In this document: piece by piece, positions 1 through 9,445 of the stretch
Layout: the number at the start of each line of letters is the position of its first letter
Numbering within the stretch: position 1 is the stretch's first letter
Assembly (NCBI RefSeq): GCF_028746185.1
Contig: NZ_JAQIVH010000003.1
Coordinates: 186,001-250,000 of the forward strand
DNA: 64,000 bases
Origin: Paenibacillus_E qinlingensis
GTDB taxonomy: Bacteria > Bacillota > Bacilli > Paenibacillales > NBRC-103111
Reading direction: 5' to 3'
Made by a program: the position numbers and the translations under genes
The notes under the pieces: model-generated
What the model was told of the DNA's origin: nothing
The model's database searches: none
The model's input: the letters and a program-made list of their open reading frames with translations, nothing else

Positions 1-190
1 TTCAAGGATAAATGAAATTGCAAGTGAGTGCATAGCTTGTTCCTGCATTCAAGGGATTTTAGTTCAATAAAATAACGGCAGACGTTGCGTGCGAGCCAAT
101 GCTACAATTGAAATTGAACCTGATTATGAAGCCCTGAATTCGTATAAAGAAACTTACAACTGGCAAATTAAAAATCAAGGAGGAATCGAA

Positions 191-910
191 TTGGAACCTA
201 TCTCGGATGAGTTAAAAAAGAATTGGGAAGAAGAACTGAAAGAATATAGAGAAAGGCTATTTCAGATCAAATCAGAACAGAAAGTAATCAATTTCTATGA
301 AACGGATAAACCGTACGGATGTTTCTCGAATTTTGCTAAGTACCCCATTGAGATACAGGGGGAGATCTGGCAGACATCAGAGCATTATTTTCAAGCGAAA
401 AAGTTTGAAGAAACAGAACATGAAGAGCAGATAAGATTAGCTCCGACACCGATGGCAGCTGCAAGAATGGGGAGAGAGCGTTCGAGACCATTAAGAAGTG
501 ATTGGGAAGAAGTTAAACTAGATATTATGTACGAGGCTGTACTAGCCAAAATTCAGCAACATGAAACAGTTCGTGATATCCTTCTGTCAACTGGGAGTTG
601 TGTATTGGTTGAGCATACAAAGAACGACGCATACTGGGGGGACAATGGAGATGGTACTGGGCAAAATATGCTTGGGAGAATTCTGATGCAAATTAGAGGG
701 GATTTAGAAGGCTACGCACCTATTTTCTTAGTACCGCAATGGATTGCTTATCCTGAAGAACATCCTTACAGCATGTTTTGGCGAATGGGGGCAGGAGAGG
801 ACTATGTCATGAATCTAAGTAAGTGGAAGGATGAGTTGAGTGTGGGAGCAAAACGAGAGTATGATTGTTATTTTAAACGTCCAGATGATTGGAAGCTGAA
901 AGAGGACTAG
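191..910 (+). CDS. NADAR-family protein (YbiA/RibX-like N-glycosidase fold)
   Basis: The NADAR core is clear: the motif YGCFSNF, then a TSEHYFQAKKF segment, then the YWGDNGDGTGQNMLG glycine-rich end. Known family members cleave N-glycosidic bonds of riboflavin intermediates or remove ADP-ribose from guanine, so a role in nucleotide or nucleic-acid damage control is likely. About 70 residues follow the core and I do not recognise them. I chose TTG at 191 because AAGGAGG lies 7 bases upstream. The frame stays open to a GTG at 89, and that stretch also reads like protein, so an N-terminally longer form is possible. It lies just outside the RNA-repair genes, which supports a stress role by inference only. 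Confidence 0.8.
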   Translation: MEPISDELKKNWEEELKEYRERLFQIKSEQKVINFYETDKPYGCFSNFAKYPIEIQGEIWQTSEHYFQAKKFEETEHEEQIRLAPTPMAAARMGRERSRPLRSDWEEVKLDIMYEAVLAKIQQHETVRDILLSTGSCVLVEHTKNDAYWGDNGDGTGQNMLGRILMQIRGDLEGYAPIFLVPQWIAYPEEHPYSMFWRMGAGEDYVMNLSKWKDELSVGAKREYDCYFKRPDDWKLKED

Positions 911-937
911 CTCCCCCAGCTTCTTTCTGAAAATTAA

Positions 938-1111
938 CTAACAATGCGTAATCTCACAAATCTGTGTTAAAAAATGTTCAATGGAGAGCCACATCAAGAA
1001 TAGTCCACCTGTAACAATAAACACGGCTCCCGCAATCGCAATCCAAATATGCGACTTCGTTCTTCCGACTTTGTTTGTATGACCGTTTTCCGAGTCAGCC
1101 GTAGGTTTTAT
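938..1111 (-). CDS. candidate 57-aa single-TM protein with a non-standard start
   Basis: Directly after the second WYL gene, and overlapping its stop in the sequence ATATAA, a 57-codon frame encodes a polar N-terminus, one hydrophobic helix (about residues 22-42) and a short Cys-containing tail. A GGAGGG motif sits at normal distance before the first codon, but that codon is ATA, and no ATG, GTG, TTG or CTG lies between it and the upstream in-frame stop. Either ATA is used as a rare coupled start, or this is a decayed gene. Function unknown. Confidence 0.3.
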   Translation of the reverse strand: MKPTADSENGHTNKVGRTKSHIWIAIAGAVFIVTGGLFLMWLSIEHFLTQICEITHC

Positions 1112-1938
1112 ATAGCTCCCTCCTTGTCCTCATCAACCGAACTAACTCCGTAACGCGCCAAAGCCTTTGTCGCCGACTCCAGCATGCGTCTTTTCAAAAA
1201 ATCTCCCTCAATAACTCGAACGCGTTTACCCAGAAAACGGACCTTGGAAAGCAGATACTCCGTTTCGTCGCCAAGAATAGTTACCTTGACGCTATAGACA
1301 TCATTCTCTGTATCATAGGCAACGTCTTTTTCAAAGCTGGAGAGGGCATATAGAATACGTGAAAGCTCTCTATTGTAATCACGAACCACTTCCAGGACGG
1401 CTTCGCCTTTCCGTGCGTCTAGAGCCATCTTGATTTTCACCTGAATGGTCTCTGCATCCTTTGTTTTCAATGTCTCAGCAGTGACATTTATAATCTTATC
1501 TAATTTCGTACGCATGAACATGTGATGCCGAAAATCAAACCATAGCAGGTACCATTCCCTTTTGACCATGGAATATTCTAATTTATAAGGCAGTCCGGTT
1601 TGGTCGGACTGAATACGTCCGTTCTTAATCTCGTAGTTTAAGCGTATGCCGCTCCTCTCCGTTATAAGCCTGCGTAACAACCGCAGAAGCGGGTGATAAA
1701 CCTGTTTCTCCCTGCTACGGGCCTTCTCAATGAGATGGTCCGAGACGTCCATGACCTGATCTTGTGCGAGGATCGCGCGTAGTTTATCCAACGTTTCTGG
1801 AGTGAAAGCCTCATCCGCCGCAGGATGCCCAAGCATTGTTTTGAGCCACGACCGCTCGTGTGAAGTAACCATGAACGTACCCGAATCCTCTAATCGGGAA
1901 ATAATTTGGTAATTAAAAATCTTCTCAAACAGATTCAT
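1108..1938 (-). CDS. WYL-domain protein, second gene of a WYL pair
   Basis: A 276-aa WYL-like regulator or ligand sensor. The middle carries a degenerate WYL core (REWYLLWFDFR, about residue 150) followed by a WCX-like C-terminal part. No clear N-terminal winged helix is visible, so it may act as partner of the upstream WYL protein. The ATG at 1938 overlaps the stop of the upstream gene and has AAGGAGA before it; an ATG at 1968 would add 10 residues and is less likely. The pair is divergent from the RNA-repair operon, which suggests it controls that operon. WYL proteins are known transcription regulators often found beside phage-defence and RNA-repair genes; the ligand here is unknown. Confidence 0.75.
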   Translation of the reverse strand: MNLFEKIFNYQIISRLEDSGTFMVTSHERSWLKTMLGHPAADEAFTPETLDKLRAILAQDQVMDVSDHLIEKARSREKQVYHPLLRLLRRLITERSGIRLNYEIKNGRIQSDQTGLPYKLEYSMVKREWYLLWFDFRHHMFMRTKLDKIINVTAETLKTKDAETIQVKIKMALDARKGEAVLEVVRDYNRELSRILYALSSFEKDVAYDTENDVYSVKVTILGDETEYLLSKVRFLGKRVRVIEGDFLKRRMLESATKALARYGVSSVDEDKEGAI

Positions 1939-3235
1939 AATAAGCCTGAATCTCCTTCCATTCGGCAATCATTTCCCTGCGGAACTGAGTCGGCTCGAGA
2001 ATTTCACAGCTAGACCCGAAGCTGCGCAGCCATGGCTTAATTTCAGTCGTCCCGTTAACGAGAATCTCATAGATAAAAGAATGCTCCTCTTCCTGCACAA
2101 TTTGCCCCCATTGCCCTTGCAGCATAACACGCTCCTTAACAAAGTTAGGTGCAGAGCCTTCTGGATTATAAAACCGGGCACGAACCGTGACAGGCTGCCC
2201 CGTGTCAATCAGCCAGCTATTGCGAATTTTCTCCTGAAGCTCAGCTGATCGATTATCAAAAACATCTTCTTCCACGAATTCATCTTCTTCGATCTGCGTG
2301 ATCCCTTCCAACCGATATTTCCGAATCCCTTCTCTGCCGTTTGCAAGAAGATACCATCGCCCGTATTGATGATCGTAGATGACCTTTAAGGGAAGTGTTT
2401 TCTCCACTTTTCCGTTTGTATCCCGCTCAAATAGCGGGTTGGTGTTCTTAGAGGCGTAGCTTTTTTCGGACTTTGGTGAAAAATATAAGAATCGAACCTT
2501 ACGACGGTTGCGGATTGCACTCAGGATCGTGAACAAATGGGCCTCATCTAAGATGCGTGAATAATAGTGATATTTATATAAAAAAGGCTCAATGGCGTGC
2601 CTCTCAGCATGTTGGCGAGTCAAATGCTTCTTCAAGCCATCGCGCAGCAAATAGCCTTGAACAGAAGGGACCTGCGTGTTCGCCATGACATCTACGAAAT
2701 CATAGAGATCATAAAGTTCCTCGTTCGATAGTCCGTGGATCAAATCGTTTTGGATGCGGTAGCGATAGGGGCGAGCACCTGCTTGCCTTGAAATGACAGC
2801 AACTTCTTCCAAATACTTAAGATCAGAACGAATCGTCTTCTCATCGGGCAAGGATAGATCGGAAGATTGACTGGTGCAACAGATGTCTAACAGCTCCATA
2901 GCTGTCAAAGCTTGTTCGTTCATCGCGGCTATAAGCAGCGAGATTCTCTGAGATTCCGATTCCTTCAGGGATTTGGCTCGGAATAAGAACAGCAGCATCG
3001 GATCGGTGGATTCGTAATAGCTGAAGCGAATTGTTTCGGCGAACTCCTTGCGCTCCTCCTGCGGTAAGTGCTGATACGTGGAGCTTACGATTTCTTTTAA
3101 CCGTCGAATGGTCTTGTCAAAAGTATGGATAGATATGCCGAGTCTCTCTGAGAACTGCTGTCTGTTGTAGGCACCACTCGTCAGCACCAGCATGCGTAGA
3201 AACTGGATTTCCTTGTCAAAGCTTTCCTTAGCCAC
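1925..3235 (-). CDS. HTH-WYL transcriptional regulator
   Basis: A 436-aa protein with an N-terminal helix-turn-helix (about residues 8-50, including a QQFSERLGISIHTFDKTIRRL stretch broken by a normal HTH turn), a long helical middle, a WYL domain near residue 245-320 (GRWYLLANGREGIRKYRL) and a C-terminal WCX-like region. It is the first gene of a minus-strand unit with the second WYL gene and is divergent, across about 220 bases, from the rlaP-rtcB-hen1-pnkp operon. That arrangement is typical for a regulator and its target. Whether it activates or represses cannot be read from the sequence. Confidence 0.8.
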   Translation of the reverse strand: MAKESFDKEIQFLRMLVLTSGAYNRQQFSERLGISIHTFDKTIRRLKEIVSSTYQHLPQEERKEFAETIRFSYYESTDPMLLFLFRAKSLKESESQRISLLIAAMNEQALTAMELLDICCTSQSSDLSLPDEKTIRSDLKYLEEVAVISRQAGARPYRYRIQNDLIHGLSNEELYDLYDFVDVMANTQVPSVQGYLLRDGLKKHLTRQHAERHAIEPFLYKYHYYSRILDEAHLFTILSAIRNRRKVRFLYFSPKSEKSYASKNTNPLFERDTNGKVEKTLPLKVIYDHQYGRWYLLANGREGIRKYRLEGITQIEEDEFVEEDVFDNRSAELQEKIRNSWLIDTGQPVTVRARFYNPEGSAPNFVKERVMLQGQWGQIVQEEEHSFIYEILVNGTTEIKPWLRSFGSSCEILEPTQFRREMIAEWKEIQAYYESV

Positions 3236-3453
3236 CCTATTCCTCCGTTCAATCTACATCATATATCCATTGTAACAGGGGATGGAATTGGGCGAAATGG
3301 TAAACTTTCTCTGTTGTCGTAATACTTTTGCCATGTTCGAAGGGATAGAAATGAGCGAAGATAGGTATATAAGGCCGACGCGATAATTTTTGCAATTGGA
3401 AGGAAATAACAATCGATAATTGAATACATACATGTACCCAAGGAGGAAGTCAT

Positions 3454-4236
3454 ATGTCCGATGTTCATCAACAAATCCTAGAAGAATTGAAACGGATCGA
3501 GAAGGAAGAAGGCGTTCGCATCCTGTATGCTTGTGAATCAGGCAGTCGAGCATGGGGCTTCCCGTCCAAAGATAGCGATTATGACGTAAGATTTATATAT
3601 ATCAGACCGGTGGAGTGGTACCTTTCGATTAATGAAAAACGCGATGTCATCGAGCGACCGATCAGCGATATGTTGGATATCAATGGCTGGGATCTGAGGA
3701 AGGCTTTGAATTTATTTCGTAAATCGAATCCGCCTTTACTCGAGTGGTTACAGTCGCCCATACCGTATCTGGAGAATTTCACGGTGGCCGATCAAATCCG
3801 TCGCATTTCGCCACTCACGTTTTCGCCAAAATCCTGTATGCACCACTATTTGCACATGGCAAAGGGGAATTACCGGGAATACTTGCAGGGTGATCATGTC
3901 AAAATTAAAAAGTATTTCTATGTCCTGCGCCCGATCTTGGCCTGTGAATGGATTGAGCGAAAGAACACGATGCCGCCTATCGCGTTTCAAGATCTTGTCG
4001 ATCGTTTAGTACCAGAGGGCAGTCCGCTGAAGGCAGCTATTCAAGAACTGCTTGCTCGTAAAATAGCCGGTGACGAAATGGATTATGAGCCAAGAATCAA
4101 TCCGATTAATGAGTTTTTGGAAGAGAGAATTGCCTACTATGATCAAATGGCGCCTACCATGCAGGTTGGTGAAGGTGGTCAGGATCGGCAGCTAGACGAG
4201 TTATTTCGTTCGGCATTGAAGGAAGTATGGGGATAA
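3454..4236 (+). CDS. RlaP-like nucleotidyltransferase of RNA repair (COG3541)
   Basis: A 260-aa polymerase-beta-superfamily nucleotidyltransferase. The active site is visible as GSRAWG (residues 30-35) followed by the metal-binding SDYDVRF (D42, D44). The segment DINGWDLRKALNLFRKSNPPLLEWL is typical of this family. Such proteins are repeatedly found beside RtcB and other RNA ligases and are thought to add or restore a nucleotide before sealing, but the exact reaction is inference. AAGGAGGAAG precedes the ATG. It opens the RNA-repair operon, 33 bases before rtcB. Confidence 0.8.
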   Translation: MSDVHQQILEELKRIEKEEGVRILYACESGSRAWGFPSKDSDYDVRFIYIRPVEWYLSINEKRDVIERPISDMLDINGWDLRKALNLFRKSNPPLLEWLQSPIPYLENFTVADQIRRISPLTFSPKSCMHHYLHMAKGNYREYLQGDHVKIKKYFYVLRPILACEWIERKNTMPPIAFQDLVDRLVPEGSPLKAAIQELLARKIAGDEMDYEPRINPINEFLEERIAYYDQMAPTMQVGEGGQDRQLDELFRSALKEVWG

Positions 4237-4269
4237 GGGTTACAATTTCACTTACAGGAGCTGAACAGC

Positions 4270-5496
4270 ATGGCTTATCAAAATATTAACGGCGTACGCG
4301 TCTGGGGGCAACCCGATGAAGGCGCTTTGTCACAAGCAAAAACATGTTCAGAAACAGGAAGAGTCGTTCAAACGCTCCTCATGGCAGATCATCATAAAGG
4401 GTACAGCCAGCCGATAGGCGGAGTTGTCGTATACGACGGTCAATTATCGCCATCAGGCGTTGGCTATGATATTGCTTGTGGAAACAAAGCGGTAAGAACC
4501 AATCTAATGGTTGGGGATATAAAGCCTCGCATGGCAGGGATAATGGATCAAATTGCTCGGAAAATTTCCTTCGGTATCGGACGGGTAAATAATGAGAAGG
4601 TTGATCATGATTTGTTTGACGACCAGGATTGGGATGTATATAAAGCAATCGGTAAACAAGAGCACGACAAGTTAAAGGCACTTGCTCGTGATCAGCTTGG
4701 AACCGTAGGCAGCGGGAATCATTTTGTGGATGTGTTTGAGGAAGTGAGCACAGGCCGAGTGTGGGTGGCTAATCACTTTGGCAGCCGCGGGTTCGGTCAT
4801 AAGACAGCGAGCGGCTTCATCAATCTGACGGCTGGCCGCGACTTTCTGGGCAACGCACCCGGTGAAAAGATGGATCAACCGCCGATTCTGCTGGATTTGT
4901 CGAGCGAACTGGGAGACATGTACTTCAGGGCCATGAAGCTGGCAGGGCGGTATGCCTATGCGGGGCGAGATTATGTGATGGAGCAAGTGTTGGCTATTTT
5001 AGGAGCAGAAGCAGATTTCGCGGTGCATAATCATCATAATTTTGCATGGAAAGAGGTCCATAATGGTAAGGGAGCAGTAGTAGTTCGGAAAGGGGCTACG
5101 CCTTCTGCCCCGGGACAACTAGGCTTTATCGGGGGGAGCATGTGCGATATCTCCGTGATCGTCAGAGGGAAAGAGACCGATGAGAATCGAGATGCTTACT
5201 ACAGCACGGTGCATGGCGCCGGCAGGGTAATGAGTCGGACGCAAGCGGCAGGCAAAATGAACTGGAGAAACCGCACTCGAAGTGGCGGTCAAATTTCACC
5301 AGACCGCATGATGAAGGCGGTCAAAGATTACGGCGTTGAGCTTCGTGGAGCGGGAACGGACGAGAGTCCTTTTGTCTATCGGAAGCTGGCAGATGTGCTC
5401 CATGCGCATGAGGAGACGATTGAGGTTCTGCACGTGTTGAGGCCAATCGGCGTTTGTATGGCTGGGGCGGATGAGTTTGATCCGTATAAGGATTAA
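4270..5496 (+). CDS. rtcB: RtcB-family RNA ligase
   Basis: A 408-aa RtcB. It seals RNA with 2',3'-cyclic phosphate or 3'-phosphate to 5'-OH ends, using GTP and Mn2+. Visible landmarks are PSGVGYDIACGNK with the metal-binding Asp and Cys, GTVGSGNHF, HNHHNF, and STVHGAGR, where His315 is the expected GMP-linked histidine. The length fits the shorter bacterial RtcB group rather than the ~480-aa archaeal type. It has a good Shine-Dalgarno (CAGGAGC) and lies between rlaP and hen1 with short gaps, so co-transcription is likely. It gives this locus a second sealing route beside the Pnkp ligase. Confidence 0.92.
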   Translation: MAYQNINGVRVWGQPDEGALSQAKTCSETGRVVQTLLMADHHKGYSQPIGGVVVYDGQLSPSGVGYDIACGNKAVRTNLMVGDIKPRMAGIMDQIARKISFGIGRVNNEKVDHDLFDDQDWDVYKAIGKQEHDKLKALARDQLGTVGSGNHFVDVFEEVSTGRVWVANHFGSRGFGHKTASGFINLTAGRDFLGNAPGEKMDQPPILLDLSSELGDMYFRAMKLAGRYAYAGRDYVMEQVLAILGAEADFAVHNHHNFAWKEVHNGKGAVVVRKGATPSAPGQLGFIGGSMCDISVIVRGKETDENRDAYYSTVHGAGRVMSRTQAAGKMNWRNRTRSGGQISPDRMMKAVKDYGVELRGAGTDESPFVYRKLADVLHAHEETIEVLHVLRPIGVCMAGADEFDPYKD

Positions 5497-5511
5497 GAGG
5501 GGAAGAATACT

Positions 5512-6777
5512 ATGGCAATTGTTCAAGTGAAATCTACGAATCCCAAGTTCTCTTTTTTAATAAAGAAAAACCCGAATTCTGGCATCATGCTTAGGTCCAT
5601 TCGAAAAGGATTGGCCTATGGTTGGTATACCAATGATGCCACCTACAATGTTTATTTCAAGGACGCAGATAATGAAATTTCCTATAAGCAGCATGAGAAG
5701 GACGATTTCGAATATTTAAATGTATCCCGTTACAATACGCCACTTTTTCCACTGAATGCAATCAATGAGTTCTTCTCAACACCTTTAAAAGTGCAGCATG
5801 AGCAAGATATTGATGGGTATGAGCATACGTTTTTTGTCAATATGATTCATATTGAAATGGTGCGGTACATTGAGTTCTTTGAAAAGCATCTTAAAGGATT
5901 CACGTTTGAAATCACGCATCAAGCTCATAAAAGCTATGAGCTAACGATTACAACACAGAAAAGTCTCAATCAGCTGCTGCATGTTGTTAGCGTACTTTGT
6001 TTATTTTTGTCCATGTTCGGCAACGAATATATCGATATCTCTGATAGTATTCTGGATAAATATATTAAAAGTATTCAAATCATTGATGCGCCATTCTACA
6101 TTCGAAGCCTGTTTGTGAGAAACTTCCTCCCTTCTAAGGATCGGTTCAAAAAGTATAAAAATGAACTAGAGAATACAAGTCGGTATGATATTCAGTTTGA
6201 TTTTGGTGGTACGGCACTGCAACGGAGAAACTATATCGCAAGAACGTTACCATTTAATAAAGCAATTCTAGATATTGGTTGCGGAGAGGGATACTACGCT
6301 ATTTCCTATGCCTCAAAAATTGAGGATTGTTATTATGCCATTGATATTAACGAAGAGCTACTCGAAGTGGTGAACCGTAAAGCCAAATCGAAAGAAATTG
6401 ATAATATAATTACGTATCGCTCTATTGATCATTTCCTAGAGACATATAACGGAGAACAAGTCGATGTGATTCTAACGGAAGTTATCGAGCATATGAGCAA
6501 GGAAGAGGCACGAGTGCTTATCGAACACATATGTGAGCATGTGACTTTTGATCATTTTGTTATTACTACCCCGAATTCCGACTTTAATCAATTTTATGAA
6601 CTAGATGGTTTTAGACATGACGATCACAAATGGGAAATGGGTCAGCATGCATTCAAAGAGTGGTTTATGACCATAGCGCTTGGGAGAGAGTTTGAAAGCG
6701 AGTTTGTAACCATCGGAGACGGTGTTAACAACATCCAGACTACACAAGGCGTTATTTTGAAGAGGAGGGAGGGATAA
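5512..6777 (+). CDS. hen1: Hen1 RNA 3'-terminal 2'-O-methyltransferase
   Basis: A 421-aa bacterial Hen1. The C-terminal half is a SAM methyltransferase: DIGCGEG at residues 254-260, the Hen1 metal site TEVIEH (E323, E326, H327) and a later FRHDDHKWEM motif with the third histidine. The N-terminal ~230 residues match the bacterial Hen1 N-terminal domain, which in other species contacts and activates the Pnkp ligase. Hen1 methylates the 2'-OH at the break before Pnkp seals it, so that the repaired RNA resists being cut again. The gene ends 3 bases before pnkp. Confidence 0.88.
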   Translation: MAIVQVKSTNPKFSFLIKKNPNSGIMLRSIRKGLAYGWYTNDATYNVYFKDADNEISYKQHEKDDFEYLNVSRYNTPLFPLNAINEFFSTPLKVQHEQDIDGYEHTFFVNMIHIEMVRYIEFFEKHLKGFTFEITHQAHKSYELTITTQKSLNQLLHVVSVLCLFLSMFGNEYIDISDSILDKYIKSIQIIDAPFYIRSLFVRNFLPSKDRFKKYKNELENTSRYDIQFDFGGTALQRRNYIARTLPFNKAILDIGCGEGYYAISYASKIEDCYYAIDINEELLEVVNRKAKSKEIDNIITYRSIDHFLETYNGEQVDVILTEVIEHMSKEEARVLIEHICEHVTFDHFVITTPNSDFNQFYELDGFRHDDHKWEMGQHAFKEWFMTIALGREFESEFVTIGDGVNNIQTTQGVILKRREG

Positions 6778-6780
6778 CAC

Positions 6781-9366
6781 GTGGAAATCCAGACTAAAAT
6801 TCATACGATCTTTATGATGATTGGGTCAACAGAGTGTGGTAAGACGACGTTTGCAAAGGAAGTCCTAATCCCTCAACTTAAATATGAGGACGCAACGAAA
6901 AATTATAAATCCAATGTGCAGTATCTATCGTCAGACAGCATTCGCCAGGAGGTGCTGGGTCAAGAATATGACAAATACGAGCAAATCATGCTCGAGGCGA
7001 GTGAACAGGCATTCCATCTTTTATTTGAGCGGTTGAAAATGGCAACCTCCTTTCCCATTAATGCGGAATTCGTCATTGTGGACACAACAGGCTTAGCGGA
7101 GGAATTTCGGGAAAAGGTACGTGAGATTGCACATCAAAACAACTATAACCTTGAGGTCATCCTGTTCGACTATCGTAAACGTGAGGATTACTATGCTTCA
7201 GACCGCTCAAAAAAGCTAATTACCAATCATATTACCCGCTTGAAAAAAGAGGTACTCGGCTCGTTATCAAAGGAAGGCTATACTAGAATTCATAAAGTTC
7301 GATACAAGGATTTCTACAGTGTGACGGATTGCAAGGCTAATGCTTCTTACAAAATCACTATTCTGGATTATAGTGAGTACTTAACGAAGATCCTTCCACA
7401 AGATGATAAGTATATCATCATTGGTGATGTACATGAGTGCCTAGAAGAGCTTAAGGGCCTTCTGCTGGATTATGGTTACAAAATAGAAACGAATAAACTC
7501 ATCGTCACTGACAAGGTAAAGAATACAAAAGTTATTCTAGTTGGCGATTGGATTGATAAAGGGAAGCAGACGAAAGTAATTATTGATTTCTTATATGAAA
7601 ATCAAGAGCACTTTTTGTTTATCATCGGGAATCATGAGAACTTCGTGTATAAATACTTGCGTGGGGAAATCGCTGGCGTCGATCAAGAGTTACTTCGGTC
7701 ATACTTTGACTCTACACAAATTCTTACGCAGGATTCCGAACTACTAATGAAATTTAATGAACTGATTGCGATCTCCCAGCCTTTTTATAGGTTTATTGGA
7801 GGAAACGGCCCTTCTTATTACATCACACATGCCCCATGTAGAAACAAGTATATTGGCAAAATGGATTCCAACTCAGTTAAGCATCAGCGGAGCTTTCGTA
7901 TAGACCGTGAAGCAACCTATGAGGATCAACTTGGATTTCTCAAAGATGAAGCCGTAAAGAATCACCCCTATCATGTTTTCGGACATATTGCAGCTAAGAA
8001 TGCTTTTCGAATTAAAAACAAAATTCATATCGACACGGGATGCGTTCAGGGCAATGTTTTAACATCCGTTAACATCACTTATAAGCCTTTTATTAAATCG
8101 CATAAGTCGAGTAGAGCTGTACTTATCGAGGAACTGAAAACCATATTTCAGGAAGAGAGAAAAGTATCAGTTCAAGATTTGGCGGATGAAGAAGTTCGCA
8201 GATTACGCTATGTCTCCCAACATAAAATTAATTTTATTTCCGGAACAATGTCGCCCGCGGATAAGGACGAAACGACACGGGAGCTAGAATCCTTGCAGCG
8301 GGGGTTGCAATATTTTGCAGAACGTGGAGTTAAGAATGTTGTCTTGCAACCTAAGTATATGGGCTCTCGCTGTAATTTATATTTAAACAAGGATATTGAA
8401 CTGTGCTTTGCAGTAAGCCGCAACGGGTACAAAATCAATCAAATTGAATTGACGGAAATATACGAGCGGTTGTTAAAAAAGTTCAGTGGTTTTATGGAGC
8501 AAAATCAAGTTAGCATGCTTATTTTGGATGGTGAGCTTCTTCCCTGGAAAGCCATTGGAGATGGGTTGATTCAAAAGCAGTTCAAACCAATCGAGAAAGC
8601 ATTAGAAAGCGAATTTGCGTTCTTAAGGCAAAATGGCTTTGAAGGAGCGTTTGATAAGTTAGTACATGAATATGAAGCAAGTGGATTTGAGCAGGATCAA
8701 TTTCATATTTCTAAAACGGTGCTAAGTGATAAATATGGATCTCACTTGTATTCAAATTATAAGTACGTTCATGAGAATTTAGAGAAGTATGTGCCATTAG
8801 ACGAGCATGTGAAAGCCTATCAAACCTATAAGAAACAGCTGGAGATATATGCAGATGATGCAGAATTGGTTTATAAACCGTTCGCTTTGTTGAAAGTGAT
8901 TTATCAAAATGGCAATGAAGAGATTCCTAATTGGCATACTTCAGATGAGTACCGTTTTGTTTCAGAGGACGAATGTATCTTGTTAGATTTAAACGATCCG
9001 GAATGCTTCCAACAGGCAGAAGAATTCTTCTCGAAATTAACAGTAGACAATCATATGGAGGGTGTTGTCATTAAGCCCGAGGTCGTGGAGAAACATGTAG
9101 TTCCTCATATGAAGGTTCGAAATAGGGACTATTTATCCATTATTTATGGCTATGACTATCGTTTCCCACATAAGTATAAGAAGTTATTGAAGCAAAAGAG
9201 TATTAACTCTAAGTTGCGAACTTCTATGAATGAACATCGTTTAGGAACGAAAATGCTTCAAATTAAGTTTAACGACATTCAGCCAGACAATGAGCAATTT
9301 AAGGAGATTGCTGCAAGTTTGCTATTCGAAGTCGCCAAGGAAAAAGAGATAGATCCACGCTTGTAA
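6781..9366 (+). CDS. pnkp: Polynucleotide kinase-phosphatase-ligase Pnkp
   Basis: An 861-aa three-domain RNA end-healing and sealing enzyme. Domain 1 is the 5'-OH kinase with P-loop GSTECGKTT (15-23). Domain 2 is a metallophosphatase with GDVHE (215-219), GDWIDKG, GNHE and GHIAAKN. Domain 3 is an adenylyltransferase with PKYMGSR (Lys525 as nucleophile) and a later MEGVVIKPE motif. All key motifs look intact. Start is GTG at 6781 with GGAGGGAGGG upstream. With Hen1 it forms the known Pnkp/Hen1 heterotetramer that repairs ribotoxin-cut RNA. It is the last gene of the operon. Confidence 0.93.
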   Translation: MEIQTKIHTIFMMIGSTECGKTTFAKEVLIPQLKYEDATKNYKSNVQYLSSDSIRQEVLGQEYDKYEQIMLEASEQAFHLLFERLKMATSFPINAEFVIVDTTGLAEEFREKVREIAHQNNYNLEVILFDYRKREDYYASDRSKKLITNHITRLKKEVLGSLSKEGYTRIHKVRYKDFYSVTDCKANASYKITILDYSEYLTKILPQDDKYIIIGDVHECLEELKGLLLDYGYKIETNKLIVTDKVKNTKVILVGDWIDKGKQTKVIIDFLYENQEHFLFIIGNHENFVYKYLRGEIAGVDQELLRSYFDSTQILTQDSELLMKFNELIAISQPFYRFIGGNGPSYYITHAPCRNKYIGKMDSNSVKHQRSFRIDREATYEDQLGFLKDEAVKNHPYHVFGHIAAKNAFRIKNKIHIDTGCVQGNVLTSVNITYKPFIKSHKSSRAVLIEELKTIFQEERKVSVQDLADEEVRRLRYVSQHKINFISGTMSPADKDETTRELESLQRGLQYFAERGVKNVVLQPKYMGSRCNLYLNKDIELCFAVSRNGYKINQIELTEIYERLLKKFSGFMEQNQVSMLILDGELLPWKAIGDGLIQKQFKPIEKALESEFAFLRQNGFEGAFDKLVHEYEASGFEQDQFHISKTVLSDKYGSHLYSNYKYVHENLEKYVPLDEHVKAYQTYKKQLEIYADDAELVYKPFALLKVIYQNGNEEIPNWHTSDEYRFVSEDECILLDLNDPECFQQAEEFFSKLTVDNHMEGVVIKPEVVEKHVVPHMKVRNRDYLSIIYGYDYRFPHKYKKLLKQKSINSKLRTSMNEHRLGTKMLQIKFNDIQPDNEQFKEIAASLLFEVAKEKEIDPRL

Positions 9367-9445
9367 GCTGTAGTAAGTTGCATTTCATGAAGCAAGGGAA
9401 CCAGGATCCCCTATTTCGGCGAATTGCTCAAGAAAAGACAACGAG

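Noticed and set aside
3254..3553. Minus-strand ORFs in the WYL-rlaP intergenic region
   Set aside because: They cross the rlaP start and have no initiation signals.
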